A DNA stretch of 37,610 nucleotides from an uncultured Flavobacteriales bacterium (GCA_938073745.1 CALJFR010000061.1:1-37610); one strand, 5' to 3'. Shown: positions 27,805 through 37,361, counted from the stretch's first letter. Notes: a model not told the origin generated them from the letters alone. Made by a program: numbers and translations.

Positions 27805-28275
27805 ATGAAAAAATTTGTTCTTTTACCCCTTTTATTTCTCTTTGTCTATAATCTTAATGGACAAATATTTAAAGATAAGTATATAAAAGATGCTACAAAA
27901 GTTGCAAATATTTGGTTAAAACAAATCAATAATAATAACTACAGTAAGGCATATAATCAATATTCTGAAAAAGTTAAAGAAAACTCAGACTCGACTTATT
28001 GGCTAAAAGCAATAGATCAATTGATGATTGAATTTGGCATATTTGAAAGCAGAAAAATATCTTCAAGTAAATTTGAAAACACTGTTGAAGGTTTAGGCGA
28101 TGGGTTTTATGTTTTTTTAGAATATGAGAGTATATATAAAAACATTAAGCGATGTGATGAATATATTCTGCTTGGCCAAAACGATAAATTTAAATGGAAA
28201 ATATTAAGATACGATTTTTCTTACGAAAGCAATGAGCTTGATCCTGAAAAAGAATTACCTAATCAAGGTAATTGA
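27805..28275 (+). CDS. secreted DUF4019-like protein
   Basis: Signal peptide; ATKVANIWLKQINNNNYSKAYNQYSEKVKENSDSTYWLKAIDQLMIEFG resembles the DUF4019 pattern. Confidence 0.7.
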   Translation: MKKFVLLPLLFLFVYNLNGQIFKDKYIKDATKVANIWLKQINNNNYSKAYNQYSEKVKENSDSTYWLKAIDQLMIEFGIFESRKISSSKFENTVEGLGDGFYVFLEYESIYKNIKRCDEYILLGQNDKFKWKILRYDFSYESNELDPEKELPNQGN

Positions 28276-31200
28276 GCCAAGCAATTTTGTAATTTCTGAA
28301 TCCTTTTTTTCTTTATAATTTATTTCAAAAACATAGGCTCCTAATGGTGCTTTTCTCCCATTTGACATTCTTCCATTCCATGATCCTAATTTATAATAAT
28401 CACCTATAGTATTATTATCACAACTTGAATTCTCTAACATACCATTTGTAAGTAATATTTCGTTGGATTCAAATATTAAAGTTGATGTCCACCTATCATA
28501 GATTTTAATATTAAAATCTGAAAATAATCCCAATGCTTTAATGAAGAAAACATCATTACAATTATCATTATCTGGAGTAAAACTATTTGGAATATAAAAT
28601 TTATTATCAGCTACAACACAAACACTTACGCTAGAAGAATCAACACATCCACCATCATTTATTAAGTATAAGTTGACTTGAAACTGACCTGTATCTGAAT
28701 ATGTATGTGTAGGATTAATGGAATATACATAAGGAATTTTAGTTCCATCACCTAAATCCCAATAACTATCTGAAGAAATTTCATTAAAATTAACAATACT
28801 AAGATCTATTAATTGAATATTCCCATCTAAAATAGATAAACAATCATTAACATTTAAAGAAAAAATTGAAGATAAATTACTGTAACCTTGGATTCTAATG
28901 GTATCATAAATAATACAATTTGTTAGAGTATTTGTTGCTTTTACAGTATAATTTCTATCAACTGTACCGCTTATACTATCACCATAAGAAATAGGGTTTG
29001 TATTCCACTCATACAGTAAATCATTAGAACTAGAAATAATCTTTGCATAGCCAATTTCTCCAAAACATTTTTTTTCAGAGGTTGAGAAATTTAAATTAAA
29101 TGTGTCAAAAACAAAAATCTTTAAAGTATCACTTGTATTGTCTGAACAACCATCTGAAACAGTAAGAATATATTCTGTAGTTTGAATTGGAGAAATCAAA
29201 TGAGAAAAACTATTACTCAAATTATTGTTCCAGTTAAATTCATAATTACCAATACCTCCATTTGAGAAAGCACTTATCGTTAATAATTCACCTGCACAAA
29301 TTGTATCATCTGAAACTGATGTTGTTGTCATTAACTCATCTCTTACAAAGAATACGGTATCTACAGTCGCAATACAATTTCCAGAGCCGTATGTAAAAGA
29401 AATATTATGATATCCAGATCCTGCTATTGAGGGATTAAAAGAAAAATTAACAATACCATTTCCAGACAAAACTCCCCCACTTGGACTAGTACTAACAGCA
29501 TATAAAGAATCTACATAACAATAATTTGTATTAAGACTATTAAATGAAACAACAGGAGGATTGATAATATTTACTTCAAATGAATCAACACATCCATTTT
29601 CAGAAGTATATTCAAGCAAAAGATTTCCTAGAGGAACTAATGATGGATCAAAAAGACCTAAAGTATTATCAATAATTCCAGAACCATTCCATTGCCCACC
29701 AGTAACATTTAAATCCAATATAAAAGGTGGTGAATTTGAGCATATCAAAGTATCTAACAAGATAGGTTTTGGATAAACACTAAAAATAATATCATCATCA
29801 CATGAATTTGCATAATAAGTTACTAAATGGTTTCCACTTCCTGAAACATATGTACTAAAAACTCCTGGAAAATTTGCATTTATAATTCCATTTCCAGCAA
29901 AAACACCATCATATGGTTCTCTGTTAAGAACATTTAAACCTAAAAATAAATCTGAAGAGTTATGACAAAGAAACAAAGTATCTTCAAAAAGCTCAGTATC
30001 AATATTATTAATTTCAATTGTATCAATACATTGATTATTCGAATAAGTTACAAGATCAATTCCTAGGTTATTAGAGGGATCATACAAACCAGTATTTTGA
30101 TTTACAATATTTATTCCATTCCAAATACCACCATTAGGCAAGCCAATTAAATTAAAAGATGATTGGGTTGGACAAATAGTTAGATCATCTCCTGCATCAA
30201 TAGGATCAACAGAAATAGTAACATTATCAGAACAACCTTCAATAGAATATTCAAAAGTGTGACTGCCTGAGGAAATAACATCTGTCAAAACAGTACCATC
30301 ACTAGATATGGAACCGCCTAAAATTGAAACTTTATCAATTGCAATATCTGAGCGAAAATTATGTCCAGTTAATACTCTAAATCTTACTTTTAACTCAGCA
30401 GAAATAAAGTTTGTTAAATCAATGGATTGAGAATACCATTGATTTCCCAAATTTCCGATAATATTCCACACATCAAGCTGCCAAGTAAGACCATTATTAA
30501 TAGAAACATCTACAGATATAATTGAATTTTTATTTCCATTTCCATATTTATGATAATAAAAATTTAAAATTGGATTATTATATTGTGAAATATTAATACA
30601 AGGGCTAATAATAGAAGAATTTTTATATGGATTATTAGAATTTGAAGTTTCAACATATATATATGTATTTAAATCATATGCAGAAGAGGGACCTGTATTG
30701 TTAGAAGGAGTTGCATTTGTATTTGCTACCCAATCAAAATCATTTGCAATATCATTTGTCCAATTTGAGAGTCCTAATTCAAAACTTTCAACATATGGAA
30801 AATCATCAATTGAATTTAAACATGAACTTGGAATTAATGGATTGTTTTCAATAGCAGACCAAGTTCCTCCAGCTGGTGAGGCATATAAAATAGTGTCATT
30901 TGAATTTTGACATAAGGAGAGATTATTTGGCATTGAAATGTTATTTACTACATTTACTAACAAAGTATCTGAACATCCATTAGAAAGCGTATAAACAGCC
31001 TCTATAACTGTACTAAAAGGACCTACATCAATATCACCATTAGCTTGTATATTATTTCCGGACCAATAACCACCAGCTGTAGTTAATGATGAATTTAAAT
31101 TAAAGATTGGAGCATTAATACAAGCAGAGATATCAGGACCTGCACTAATTTCAAGAACTGTAATTTCTAAATTATCAGAACAACCATTAACATCATAATT

Positions 31201-32331
31201 AATAGAATAAATACCTGGAGCTAATACAGTCGGATCAAAAATTGGATTTAAACCATTTACAATACTATTTCCAGACCACCAACCTCCAATTGGAGATGCA
31301 TTTAATGATACTGAAGCATCTGTATTACATATCGAGAAATCTGCTTGAGTTGTTGTTGGAGGAACTACAACTACTGTTACGGTATCAGATTGTGAATTTG
31401 CAGGTCCAAGATCACTAACTGAAACAATATACTGAGTAGTAGTAGTTGGACAAACTTGATGAGGACCAGAATTATTTGGTAAGATTGGAATCCAAGAAAA
31501 ATTATATGATGAAGCATCACCCCCGCTTACTATTGCGTTTAAATCAGTACAATCTCCCAAACAAATAGTATCATCATCAGCAACAATATCAACAATTAAA
31601 GGACAATCTAAAATATCAAAACTTAAAGATGATGATAAGGACCATATACTATCGCAAACATCTTTAAAATAAGATTGAAAAAAAATATTATAAGTACCAC
31701 TTTCATTCAATCCAGGAGTTAGGTTTAATTGAATAATATTTGTTGAGTCATTTAAGCATGCAAGAGGTATTGCATTAACAATTTGATTTAATTGTCCACT
31801 AACAGAAATATTTGCTGTATTTACTGAGTCACAATGTATATTTTTATCTAATATAAGTTCAATAACATTTGTACTACAATTTGGAGTATTAGCTAAACTT
31901 AATTGCGGAGGGTCAGGAACAGATATAATAGTCTCCCAACTTAAATTAAACCCATCGGCAGCAACATTTAAATCTGAAATAAATACAAGTGTTACGCAAC
32001 CATTAGAGGTAATTTGCGGTGGAGTATTCACTCCAGAAAATGGACCTGCTAAAATTGGGGATGTAGTATTAGGACCATCATAAATAAGAAGATAATCATT
32101 TATTGGTTCTGTATTAAAAAAACTAAAATCAATAATAATTGAGGAAGCACCATTGGGACAAATAGTAAATGTAAAGTTTTCATTATGATCATACCAACCT
32201 GCTTGTTGGGAATTAGCCTCACTATCACTTAATGTTCCTTCACAATCATAAACGGTTTGATTAGACATACTATATTGTGCACTTGTAGAAAATGTGAAAA
32301 TTGACAATATTAATATTATTAATACCCTCAT
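28255..32331 (-). CDS. giant CUB/repeat/MAM-like/PKD surface protein with T9SS type B sorting domain
   Basis: N-terminal CUB-like (YDCEGTLSDSEANSQQAGWYDHNENFTFTICPNGASSIIIDFSFFNTEPINDYLLIYDG), GG-WSG-type repeats, MAM-like block, PKD-like YWDLGDGT...HTYSDTGQF, C-terminal FYIPNSFTPDNDNCNDVFFI...GSITLIR. Confidence 0.88.
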   Translation of the reverse strand: MRVLIILILSIFTFSTSAQYSMSNQTVYDCEGTLSDSEANSQQAGWYDHNENFTFTICPNGASSIIIDFSFFNTEPINDYLLIYDGPNTTSPILAGPFSGVNTPPQITSNGCVTLVFISDLNVAADGFNLSWETIISVPDPPQLSLANTPNCSTNVIELILDKNIHCDSVNTANISVSGQLNQIVNAIPLACLNDSTNIIQLNLTPGLNESGTYNIFFQSYFKDVCDSIWSLSSSLSFDILDCPLIVDIVADDDTICLGDCTDLNAIVSGGDASSYNFSWIPILPNNSGPHQVCPTTTTQYIVSVSDLGPANSQSDTVTVVVVPPTTTQADFSICNTDASVSLNASPIGGWWSGNSIVNGLNPIFDPTVLAPGIYSINYDVNGCSDNLEITVLEISAGPDISACINAPIFNLNSSLTTAGGYWSGNNIQANGDIDVGPFSTVIEAVYTLSNGCSDTLLVNVVNNISMPNNLSLCQNSNDTILYASPAGGTWSAIENNPLIPSSCLNSIDDFPYVESFELGLSNWTNDIANDFDWVANTNATPSNNTGPSSAYDLNTYIYVETSNSNNPYKNSSIISPCINISQYNNPILNFYYHKYGNGNKNSIISVDVSINNGLTWQLDVWNIIGNLGNQWYSQSIDLTNFISAELKVRFRVLTGHNFRSDIAIDKVSILGGSISSDGTVLTDVISSGSHTFEYSIEGCSDNVTISVDPIDAGDDLTICPTQSSFNLIGLPNGGIWNGINIVNQNTGLYDPSNNLGIDLVTYSNNQCIDTIEINNIDTELFEDTLFLCHNSSDLFLGLNVLNREPYDGVFAGNGIINANFPGVFSTYVSGSGNHLVTYYANSCDDDIIFSVYPKPILLDTLICSNSPPFILDLNVTGGQWNGSGIIDNTLGLFDPSLVPLGNLLLEYTSENGCVDSFEVNIINPPVVSFNSLNTNYCYVDSLYAVSTSPSGGVLSGNGIVNFSFNPSIAGSGYHNISFTYGSGNCIATVDTVFFVRDELMTTTSVSDDTICAGELLTISAFSNGGIGNYEFNWNNNLSNSFSHLISPIQTTEYILTVSDGCSDNTSDTLKIFVFDTFNLNFSTSEKKCFGEIGYAKIISSSNDLLYEWNTNPISYGDSISGTVDRNYTVKATNTLTNCIIYDTIRIQGYSNLSSIFSLNVNDCLSILDGNIQLIDLSIVNFNEISSDSYWDLGDGTKIPYVYSINPTHTYSDTGQFQVNLYLINDGGCVDSSSVSVCVVADNKFYIPNSFTPDNDNCNDVFFIKALGLFSDFNIKIYDRWTSTLIFESNEILLTNGMLENSSCDNNTIGDYYKLGSWNGRMSNGRKAPLGAYVFEINYKEKKDSEITKLLGSITLIR
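29340..31350 (-). repeat. tandem array of degenerate ~70-85 aa protein repeats inside the giant surface protein (approximate bounds)
   Basis: Recurrent pattern C......L.....GG.W.G..I......FDP...G......Y....C.D...I.V visible at least six times in the translation. Confidence 0.7.
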
Positions 32332-32765
32332 TCTCTATTAACACTAATATTTGGTGTAGTTATTGTATTGCTCCAACTAAGATTTTGATCTTGAATTCTA
32401 ATAGAAAAGTTTACTAATTCAGTATTACCATTTCCAAAAAGAAATGGCGAATCAATTTCAACTAATAATTCTCCAGATACTGATAAATTGTTATTTGGAG
32501 GAGTAATGGGTATTAAATGATAATAATCTGCCTGTGACAATCTACTATCCTTAACTTCTAAAGAAAGATAATCAGGGTCAGAAAAACCTAGATATCCCTC
32601 AGGATGCTCATAGGACAACCTAACATAAATATTTTCTTGAAATTCTATTATGTTTAATGGGAATACTTCTATTAATCCTAAATTAAAATTTACTGGATCA
32701 TCATCTTTAGAGCATGAAGAAAAAAATACAGATACAAAAATTAATAAATAAAAAATAGATCTCAT
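32328..32765 (-). CDS. small lipoprotein
   Basis: Lipobox VSVFFSSCSKDDDP. ATGA overlap with the downstream giant gene. Confidence 0.75.
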   Translation of the reverse strand: MRSIFYLLIFVSVFFSSCSKDDDPVNFNLGLIEVFPLNIIEFQENIYVRLSYEHPEGYLGFSDPDYLSLEVKDSRLSQADYYHLIPITPPNNNLSVSGELLVEIDSPFLFGNGNTELVNFSIRIQDQNLSWSNTITTPNISVNRE

Positions 32766-32766
32766 G

Positions 32767-33690
32767 TTAAATAATAGTTAAAGAGAAATGTTTTATTAAA
32801 ACAAATGGAGAACCATTATTAGGGATTTCAGTTATTGGGTTAACATTATCTTGAACATATATTTTAAAGTATATAACATCCCCTATACTGTATGAGGTTA
32901 AGTCAAAATTATATTTGTGAAAATAGTCCTCATTGGTTGAATAAAAACCGATTTGAGAAATAGGATTATTCAAAACATTTAAATCGTAAGCAGTGATACT
33001 ATTAAAATTAAACAAGCTAGTAGAAAATTTAATTTTATTATGAGTTAATTGATTTGAAGTTAAAACATCATCACTAACGCTAAACCATAAATCCACTGAA
33101 CTTAAAGTGTTAGGCACTAATACTGAGCCATTTGGACTTCTTGATATTGGAATAGTTGTTTGTCCAGAGTTAAAGACTACCATTCCTCTAGCTAAAGGAA
33201 TATCATTCGGCAAAACAGGATTATTACCAAACATGTCCTTTGCTCCATCATCTATCCAGTCTTTTATATTACTAATATATGTCTCATCGTTATTATCCCA
33301 GTCATCTTCAGATTCAAGCGGCATAATTCCAGAAATTCCATCAATATCAACAATTAGTCTATGATATAACACTGATTTTAATGAATTGCCCGGCTCAACA
33401 CGATAAGAAAATGAGTTATTTAAATCATTTTTAATAACAGGATGATAAACTAAAGAGTTATATGCACTTTCAATAGTTCTAAAGTCGGGTTCAAATGTTC
33501 CATCATGACATCCTGAATTAGCGCATGTAGGATAAAATATATTATTATGTAAAGCAGAGAAAGATGTTGGATCTGTAAAATATAAAGTATCATTTTCTGA
33601 AACAATATTCGAATTAAAATCAAAAGGATTTATTTCCTCTTTACAAGAAAAGAAACAAATTAGTAATAGAATCGGTAATACTAGTTTCAT
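32767..33690 (-). CDS. lipoprotein with cytochrome-c-like CX4CH motif
   Basis: Lipobox LICFFSCKE; FYPTCANSGCHDGTFEPDFRTIESAYNSLV...SVLYHRLI...GIMPLES...ISNIKDWIDDGAKD. Confidence 0.75.
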   Translation of the reverse strand: MKLVLPILLLICFFSCKEEINPFDFNSNIVSENDTLYFTDPTSFSALHNNIFYPTCANSGCHDGTFEPDFRTIESAYNSLVYHPVIKNDLNNSFSYRVEPGNSLKSVLYHRLIVDIDGISGIMPLESEDDWDNNDETYISNIKDWIDDGAKDMFGNNPVLPNDIPLARGMVVFNSGQTTIPISRSPNGSVLVPNTLSSVDLWFSVSDDVLTSNQLTHNKIKFSTSLFNFNSITAYDLNVLNNPISQIGFYSTNEDYFHKYNFDLTSYSIGDVIYFKIYVQDNVNPITEIPNNGSPFVLIKHFSLTII

Positions 33691-33693
33691 AGA

Positions 33694-35028
33694 TCATATT
33701 AAATCAAAAAGTGATTTACTCGAAGCCACTAAACCAGAATTTACCACATCATCTTTACAACCAAGAATTTCTGCAATTGTAGGAGTTAAATTAACTATAT
33801 CACCAACTTGATTATTCTCATTTCCAATAGATAAATTACTATCAATTCCAGGACCAACAATAGAGGAAAATATTCGCCTACTATTAGCATCAGAATGATC
33901 GTATCCTGAAAATGCATTTCCATCTACAATATTATTAGAATCTAAATTTCTACCATGTTCAGGGATTACCATCATAGTTGTATTATTAGCCATCTGTGGA
34001 ATATTATTTTGTATGTAATCCCATAAATGACCTACACCGTGGTCAGCTCTATGCAAACTTCCTAAATAACTACTAAAATTACTATGACAACTATCTACAC
34101 TAGATAAGTATACTACAGTTAAAGTTGGTTTAAATCTTTGCATAACCTCGCAAGCATATCCAATTGTGCTTAAATCACCATTATCAGAAACTGGAGGATG
34201 AGCAATTGTTCCAGCTTGTGTTTTATCAAACATATCTTTCACAAATTGTTTAATTTGAATTTTCTCTTCCTCAGTATTTCCAATATTTGGTAATGCTTTT
34301 CCTTGAGAATACCATACATTATCTAAAAAATACTTCATTTTATACATTGGATCTAACTCATCTTCAGGATGATATACTTTTGCATTTTTAAGATGTTTTT
34401 CACCATCCACTCCAAAAGTAATTGTAGGAGCTAAAAAATTAGCTCCATAAGATGCTCCATATTCAGCATGAGTACTATAATCCAAAAGAGGAATAGAATT
34501 TCCTATTCCATTTCCAATAAACCAAGTTTTAGTTGCTTTTTCTCCCTGATGACGTCTTAAATATTCAAAAATAGTAGGCATAGTTGGCTTATTTCTTAAT
34601 CCTTGGGTATACATGTAATTACCTGTTAACATTGCATTAACACCAGCATAATGACCAACTGCAGAAGCATTTACTTCTCGAAATGTAGTTCCTTGATTTT
34701 GAATAGTTTGAGAAAGAATTTGAGGTATTGGTGTATCTCCATTAATTATATTATTTGTTCCATAAACAATTTTGTCAGTCGGAGCAGAACCATCAAAAAG
34801 ATTATATAAAATATTACCTTCACTTGGATAGGATTGGCTATCGTCTAAATATCTTTGAAGAATAGATTCTTGTTGTCTCACCCCACCAGCAAAAGCGACT
34901 AACACAACATGATCTGCCATTCTCATACCTGAGGCGGCAAATAATCTTCCAGAAGGTAAAATAAAAGGAATTGATATAGCAGCAGCTGAGGCTAGTGATG
35001 ATTTTTTTATAAATGATCTTCTTTTCAT
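33694..35028 (-). CDS. DUF1501-like protein with twin-arginine signal
   Basis: MKRRSFIKKSSLASAAAISIPFILPSGRLFAAS; MVIPEHGRNL...GYDHSDANSRRIFSSIVGPGI; HGVGHLWDYIQ; alkaline-phosphatase-superfamily-like layout. Confidence 0.8.
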   Translation of the reverse strand: MKRRSFIKKSSLASAAAISIPFILPSGRLFAASGMRMADHVVLVAFAGGVRQQESILQRYLDDSQSYPSEGNILYNLFDGSAPTDKIVYGTNNIINGDTPIPQILSQTIQNQGTTFREVNASAVGHYAGVNAMLTGNYMYTQGLRNKPTMPTIFEYLRRHQGEKATKTWFIGNGIGNSIPLLDYSTHAEYGASYGANFLAPTITFGVDGEKHLKNAKVYHPEDELDPMYKMKYFLDNVWYSQGKALPNIGNTEEEKIQIKQFVKDMFDKTQAGTIAHPPVSDNGDLSTIGYACEVMQRFKPTLTVVYLSSVDSCHSNFSSYLGSLHRADHGVGHLWDYIQNNIPQMANNTTMMVIPEHGRNLDSNNIVDGNAFSGYDHSDANSRRIFSSIVGPGIDSNLSIGNENNQVGDIVNLTPTIAEILGCKDDVVNSGLVASSKSLFDLI

Positions 35029-35031
35029 ACT

Positions 35032-35526
35032 TTAATAAAATTGATATTCATTAGACAAAGCAAAAGACATGTAAACCATTTCTGAACTAACATTAGGATT
35101 AGAATTTAAAAAGTTAAGAAAAAATTCTCTTTCAGCTTCAGTTATATCTCTAACAAAGAAACGCCTATATGATTCTTCTAAAAAAACATCTAGATCAGCA
35201 CGCATTAGTGAATCAGAAGGAAGGATTACATCTTGACTATTCATAAAATTACTTAATACAATTTCATGAGCAACCTCTTTATCTCCGATTGATTCAATAC
35301 ATCTAGTAATTTCAACTAACTCATTTGATGACAAAGCTTGTTGGAAGAGATTTGCATAAACAATTGAAATATATTGACCAACTGATTTTAATTTATTCTT
35401 ATTTGCATTATATGAACTTGATTGCAATTGATTGATATCATATACAACATCATCTTTTTGACATGATGAGACAATTAAAATCGTAAAAATAAAAACAAGA
35501 AATCTATTAAAAATGTGCATATTCAT
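35032..35526 (-). CDS. lipoprotein with DUF1553-like helical C-terminus
   Basis: From internal start MNMHIFNRFLVFIFTILIVSSCQKDD (lipobox). C-terminus LEESYRRFFVRDITEAEREFFLNFL. The ORF-track start 35583 gives an unlikely N-terminus. Confidence 0.65.
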   Translation of the reverse strand: MNMHIFNRFLVFIFTILIVSSCQKDDVVYDINQLQSSSYNANKNKLKSVGQYISIVYANLFQQALSSNELVEITRCIESIGDKEVAHEIVLSNFMNSQDVILPSDSLMRADLDVFLEESYRRFFVRDITEAEREFFLNFLNSNPNVSSEMVYMSFALSNEYQFY

Positions 35527-36421
35527 CTGTTTGCATAACATAACGTTGTAATTTAAGAAAATCACAGGAAATATAAAAATCATTCATTAAAAAGTCTGAT
35601 TCTGTTGTTGTTGGTACTCGCGCTAAAAGAGTTAAATAAGTCCAATGAATAATTCCTTCGTAAAACTCACGTGTATTACAAATAATATTAATAAAATCTT
35701 CTTTGTTTGTACCTGAGGACCCAAGAACTGTATAGGGTTGTTCGTCTTCAATCATAGCATATGAATTATTAAACTCATATTGAGTAGGAAATCTAAATAA
35801 TAAATTATCGAAAGCAGCATTAACAAAATTAAAGGTATTCATATTTATATTATCATAAATTGGATTATTAATCATTCTTTTATGCATTTCCTTAATATTA
35901 ATTAAGCTATTGTAATATTCTGATTCAGAGTTTATTACATCTTTAAACCTATAGTATTTTATTAAGTTTTCATGAGCACTAATCATGTTTCCCCCAAGTG
36001 AATCATTAACATAGCGATTATATCTTGTATTCATTACAGTTTGAATATGAGAATTCGATACTCCTTCAATTAATCTAACTTTAACCATTTCGTATATACG
36101 ATGAAAATAAGCTATTTTATATGATGAGTCACCAGGAATAAAATTAGTATCAAATTGTAGTTTAAAAATTAGAGAATCTCTTGATTGAATTGAAACATCA
36201 TTATCTCTAAGAAACTGTACATCTGAACTCATTTCATCGTCCAGTGGTTCTCTACCAATTAAATCAATATAAAGTCTATTTACATAATTTTCCAACAAAA
36301 TAGTGGGAATTTCACTGTAAATAGGAGCATTATTGTTTGGAATTATAACAACATCTTTTTTGCAAGAAGTTATAGTTATAGTAATTGCTACAAAAATTAT
36401 ATAAAATACATACTTATTCAA
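35507..36421 (-). CDS. lipoprotein with DUF1549/DUF1553-like motifs
   Basis: Lipobox ITITSCKKD; LLENYVNRLYIDLIGREPLDDEMSSDVQFLR and HWTYLTLLARVPTTTESDFL. Confidence 0.65.
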   Translation of the reverse strand: MNKYVFYIIFVAITITITSCKKDVVIIPNNNAPIYSEIPTILLENYVNRLYIDLIGREPLDDEMSSDVQFLRDNDVSIQSRDSLIFKLQFDTNFIPGDSSYKIAYFHRIYEMVKVRLIEGVSNSHIQTVMNTRYNRYVNDSLGGNMISAHENLIKYYRFKDVINSESEYYNSLINIKEMHKRMINNPIYDNINMNTFNFVNAAFDNLLFRFPTQYEFNNSYAMIEDEQPYTVLGSSGTNKEDFINIICNTREFYEGIIHWTYLTLLARVPTTTESDFLMNDFYISCDFLKLQRYVMQTDEYAHF

Positions 36422-37361
36422 TTATTATTTTTTTGAAGAAATTATTATTTCCAGAATGAATATTTAAAAAGTATAATCCTGATTTTAAGTATGAAAGATT
36501 AAGAGTGTGTAAATTTCTAAGGTTATATTTCTCTTTTATAAGTTTACCTGTAATATCATAGATATAAAAACTATAATAATGATTGGTATTATTCTGAAGA
36601 TTTAAATAATTATCAGTAGGATTAGGATAAATATTAAAGGTTGAAGACAAATCTACAATATTTGAAACACAAGAATCAACATCAACAAATATCTCTCCTT
36701 TTCTTTGACATCCATTAGCATCAATAGCTTCAGCAATATATGTTATATCTTGGTTTGGATAGAAAGTAGCAGGGTTTGAAGATTGTGGAGAATTTAACCA
36801 AATCGTATTAACAAATGAAGTGTCATGCACTAAATAAATAGAATCACCTAAGCAAATATTTGGTGGATTTGGAATTGAATAGATAGTCATTGACATAGTC
36901 TGCATATTAATACTTGTAGAATCAATACAGCCATTTGCATCTGTAACAGAAACGTAATACATACCAGGAACAGCAACAGTTAATAAGTTACCAGTTGACA
37001 GAATAGCTCCAGAATCATCCCACCAAGAATAAATAAAAGGACTAACTAAACTAGCAGAAGATGCTTCTAATATAACGGGATAATTACAAGCAATTGAATC
37101 TCCAATGATATTTACATCACACGCAGACAATGAACAAGGCTGTCCAGGAACAAGTGTTGGGTCTACAGGTCCAATTATTGTATTACCATCACATTGAGCC
37201 AAACAACTATTCGAATATACCAATCCATTACAAGCACAAACTGGCGCATATATCATTGGACATATACAAAAAGGATTAATTAATGAAGAATCAATACATT
37301 GAGATTTTGCTGTATTTGAAAAACAAAAAATTAAAAAAACCAAGGTGATAATCTTTTTCAT
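36414..37361 (-). CDS. Kazal-like domain protein with C-terminal T9SS type A sorting domain
   Basis: Signal peptide; CICPMIYAPVCACNGLVYSNSCLAQCDG; C-terminal FNIYPNPTDNYLNLQ...YDITGKLIKE...LKSGLYFLNI...KKIIIE. Confidence 0.85.
   Translation of the reverse strand: MKKIITLVFLIFCFSNTAKSQCIDSSLINPFCICPMIYAPVCACNGLVYSNSCLAQCDGNTIIGPVDPTLVPGQPCSLSACDVNIIGDSIACNYPVILEASSASLVSPFIYSWWDDSGAILSTGNLLTVAVPGMYYVSVTDANGCIDSTSINMQTMSMTIYSIPNPPNICLGDSIYLVHDTSFVNTIWLNSPQSSNPATFYPNQDITYIAEAIDANGCQRKGEIFVDVDSCVSNIVDLSSTFNIYPNPTDNYLNLQNNTNHYYSFYIYDITGKLIKEKYNLRNLHTLNLSYLKSGLYFLNIHSGNNNFFKKIIIE

Noticed and set aside
29561-30910. Small plus-strand ORFs (29561-29776, 30698-30910) within the giant surface gene
   Set aside because: Antisense to a repeat-rich coding region; no ribosome-site or family support.
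30698-30910. Possibility that the MAM-like insert marks a frameshift joining two genes
   Set aside because: The frame stays open across both junctions for 1358 aa, and the C-terminal half of the repeat resumes after the block.
35527-35583. N-terminal extension MIFIFPVIFLNYNVMLCKQ of the ORF at 35032-35583
   Set aside because: Extends into the upstream gene; the internal MNMHIF start gives a proper lipoprotein signal with a shorter overlap.
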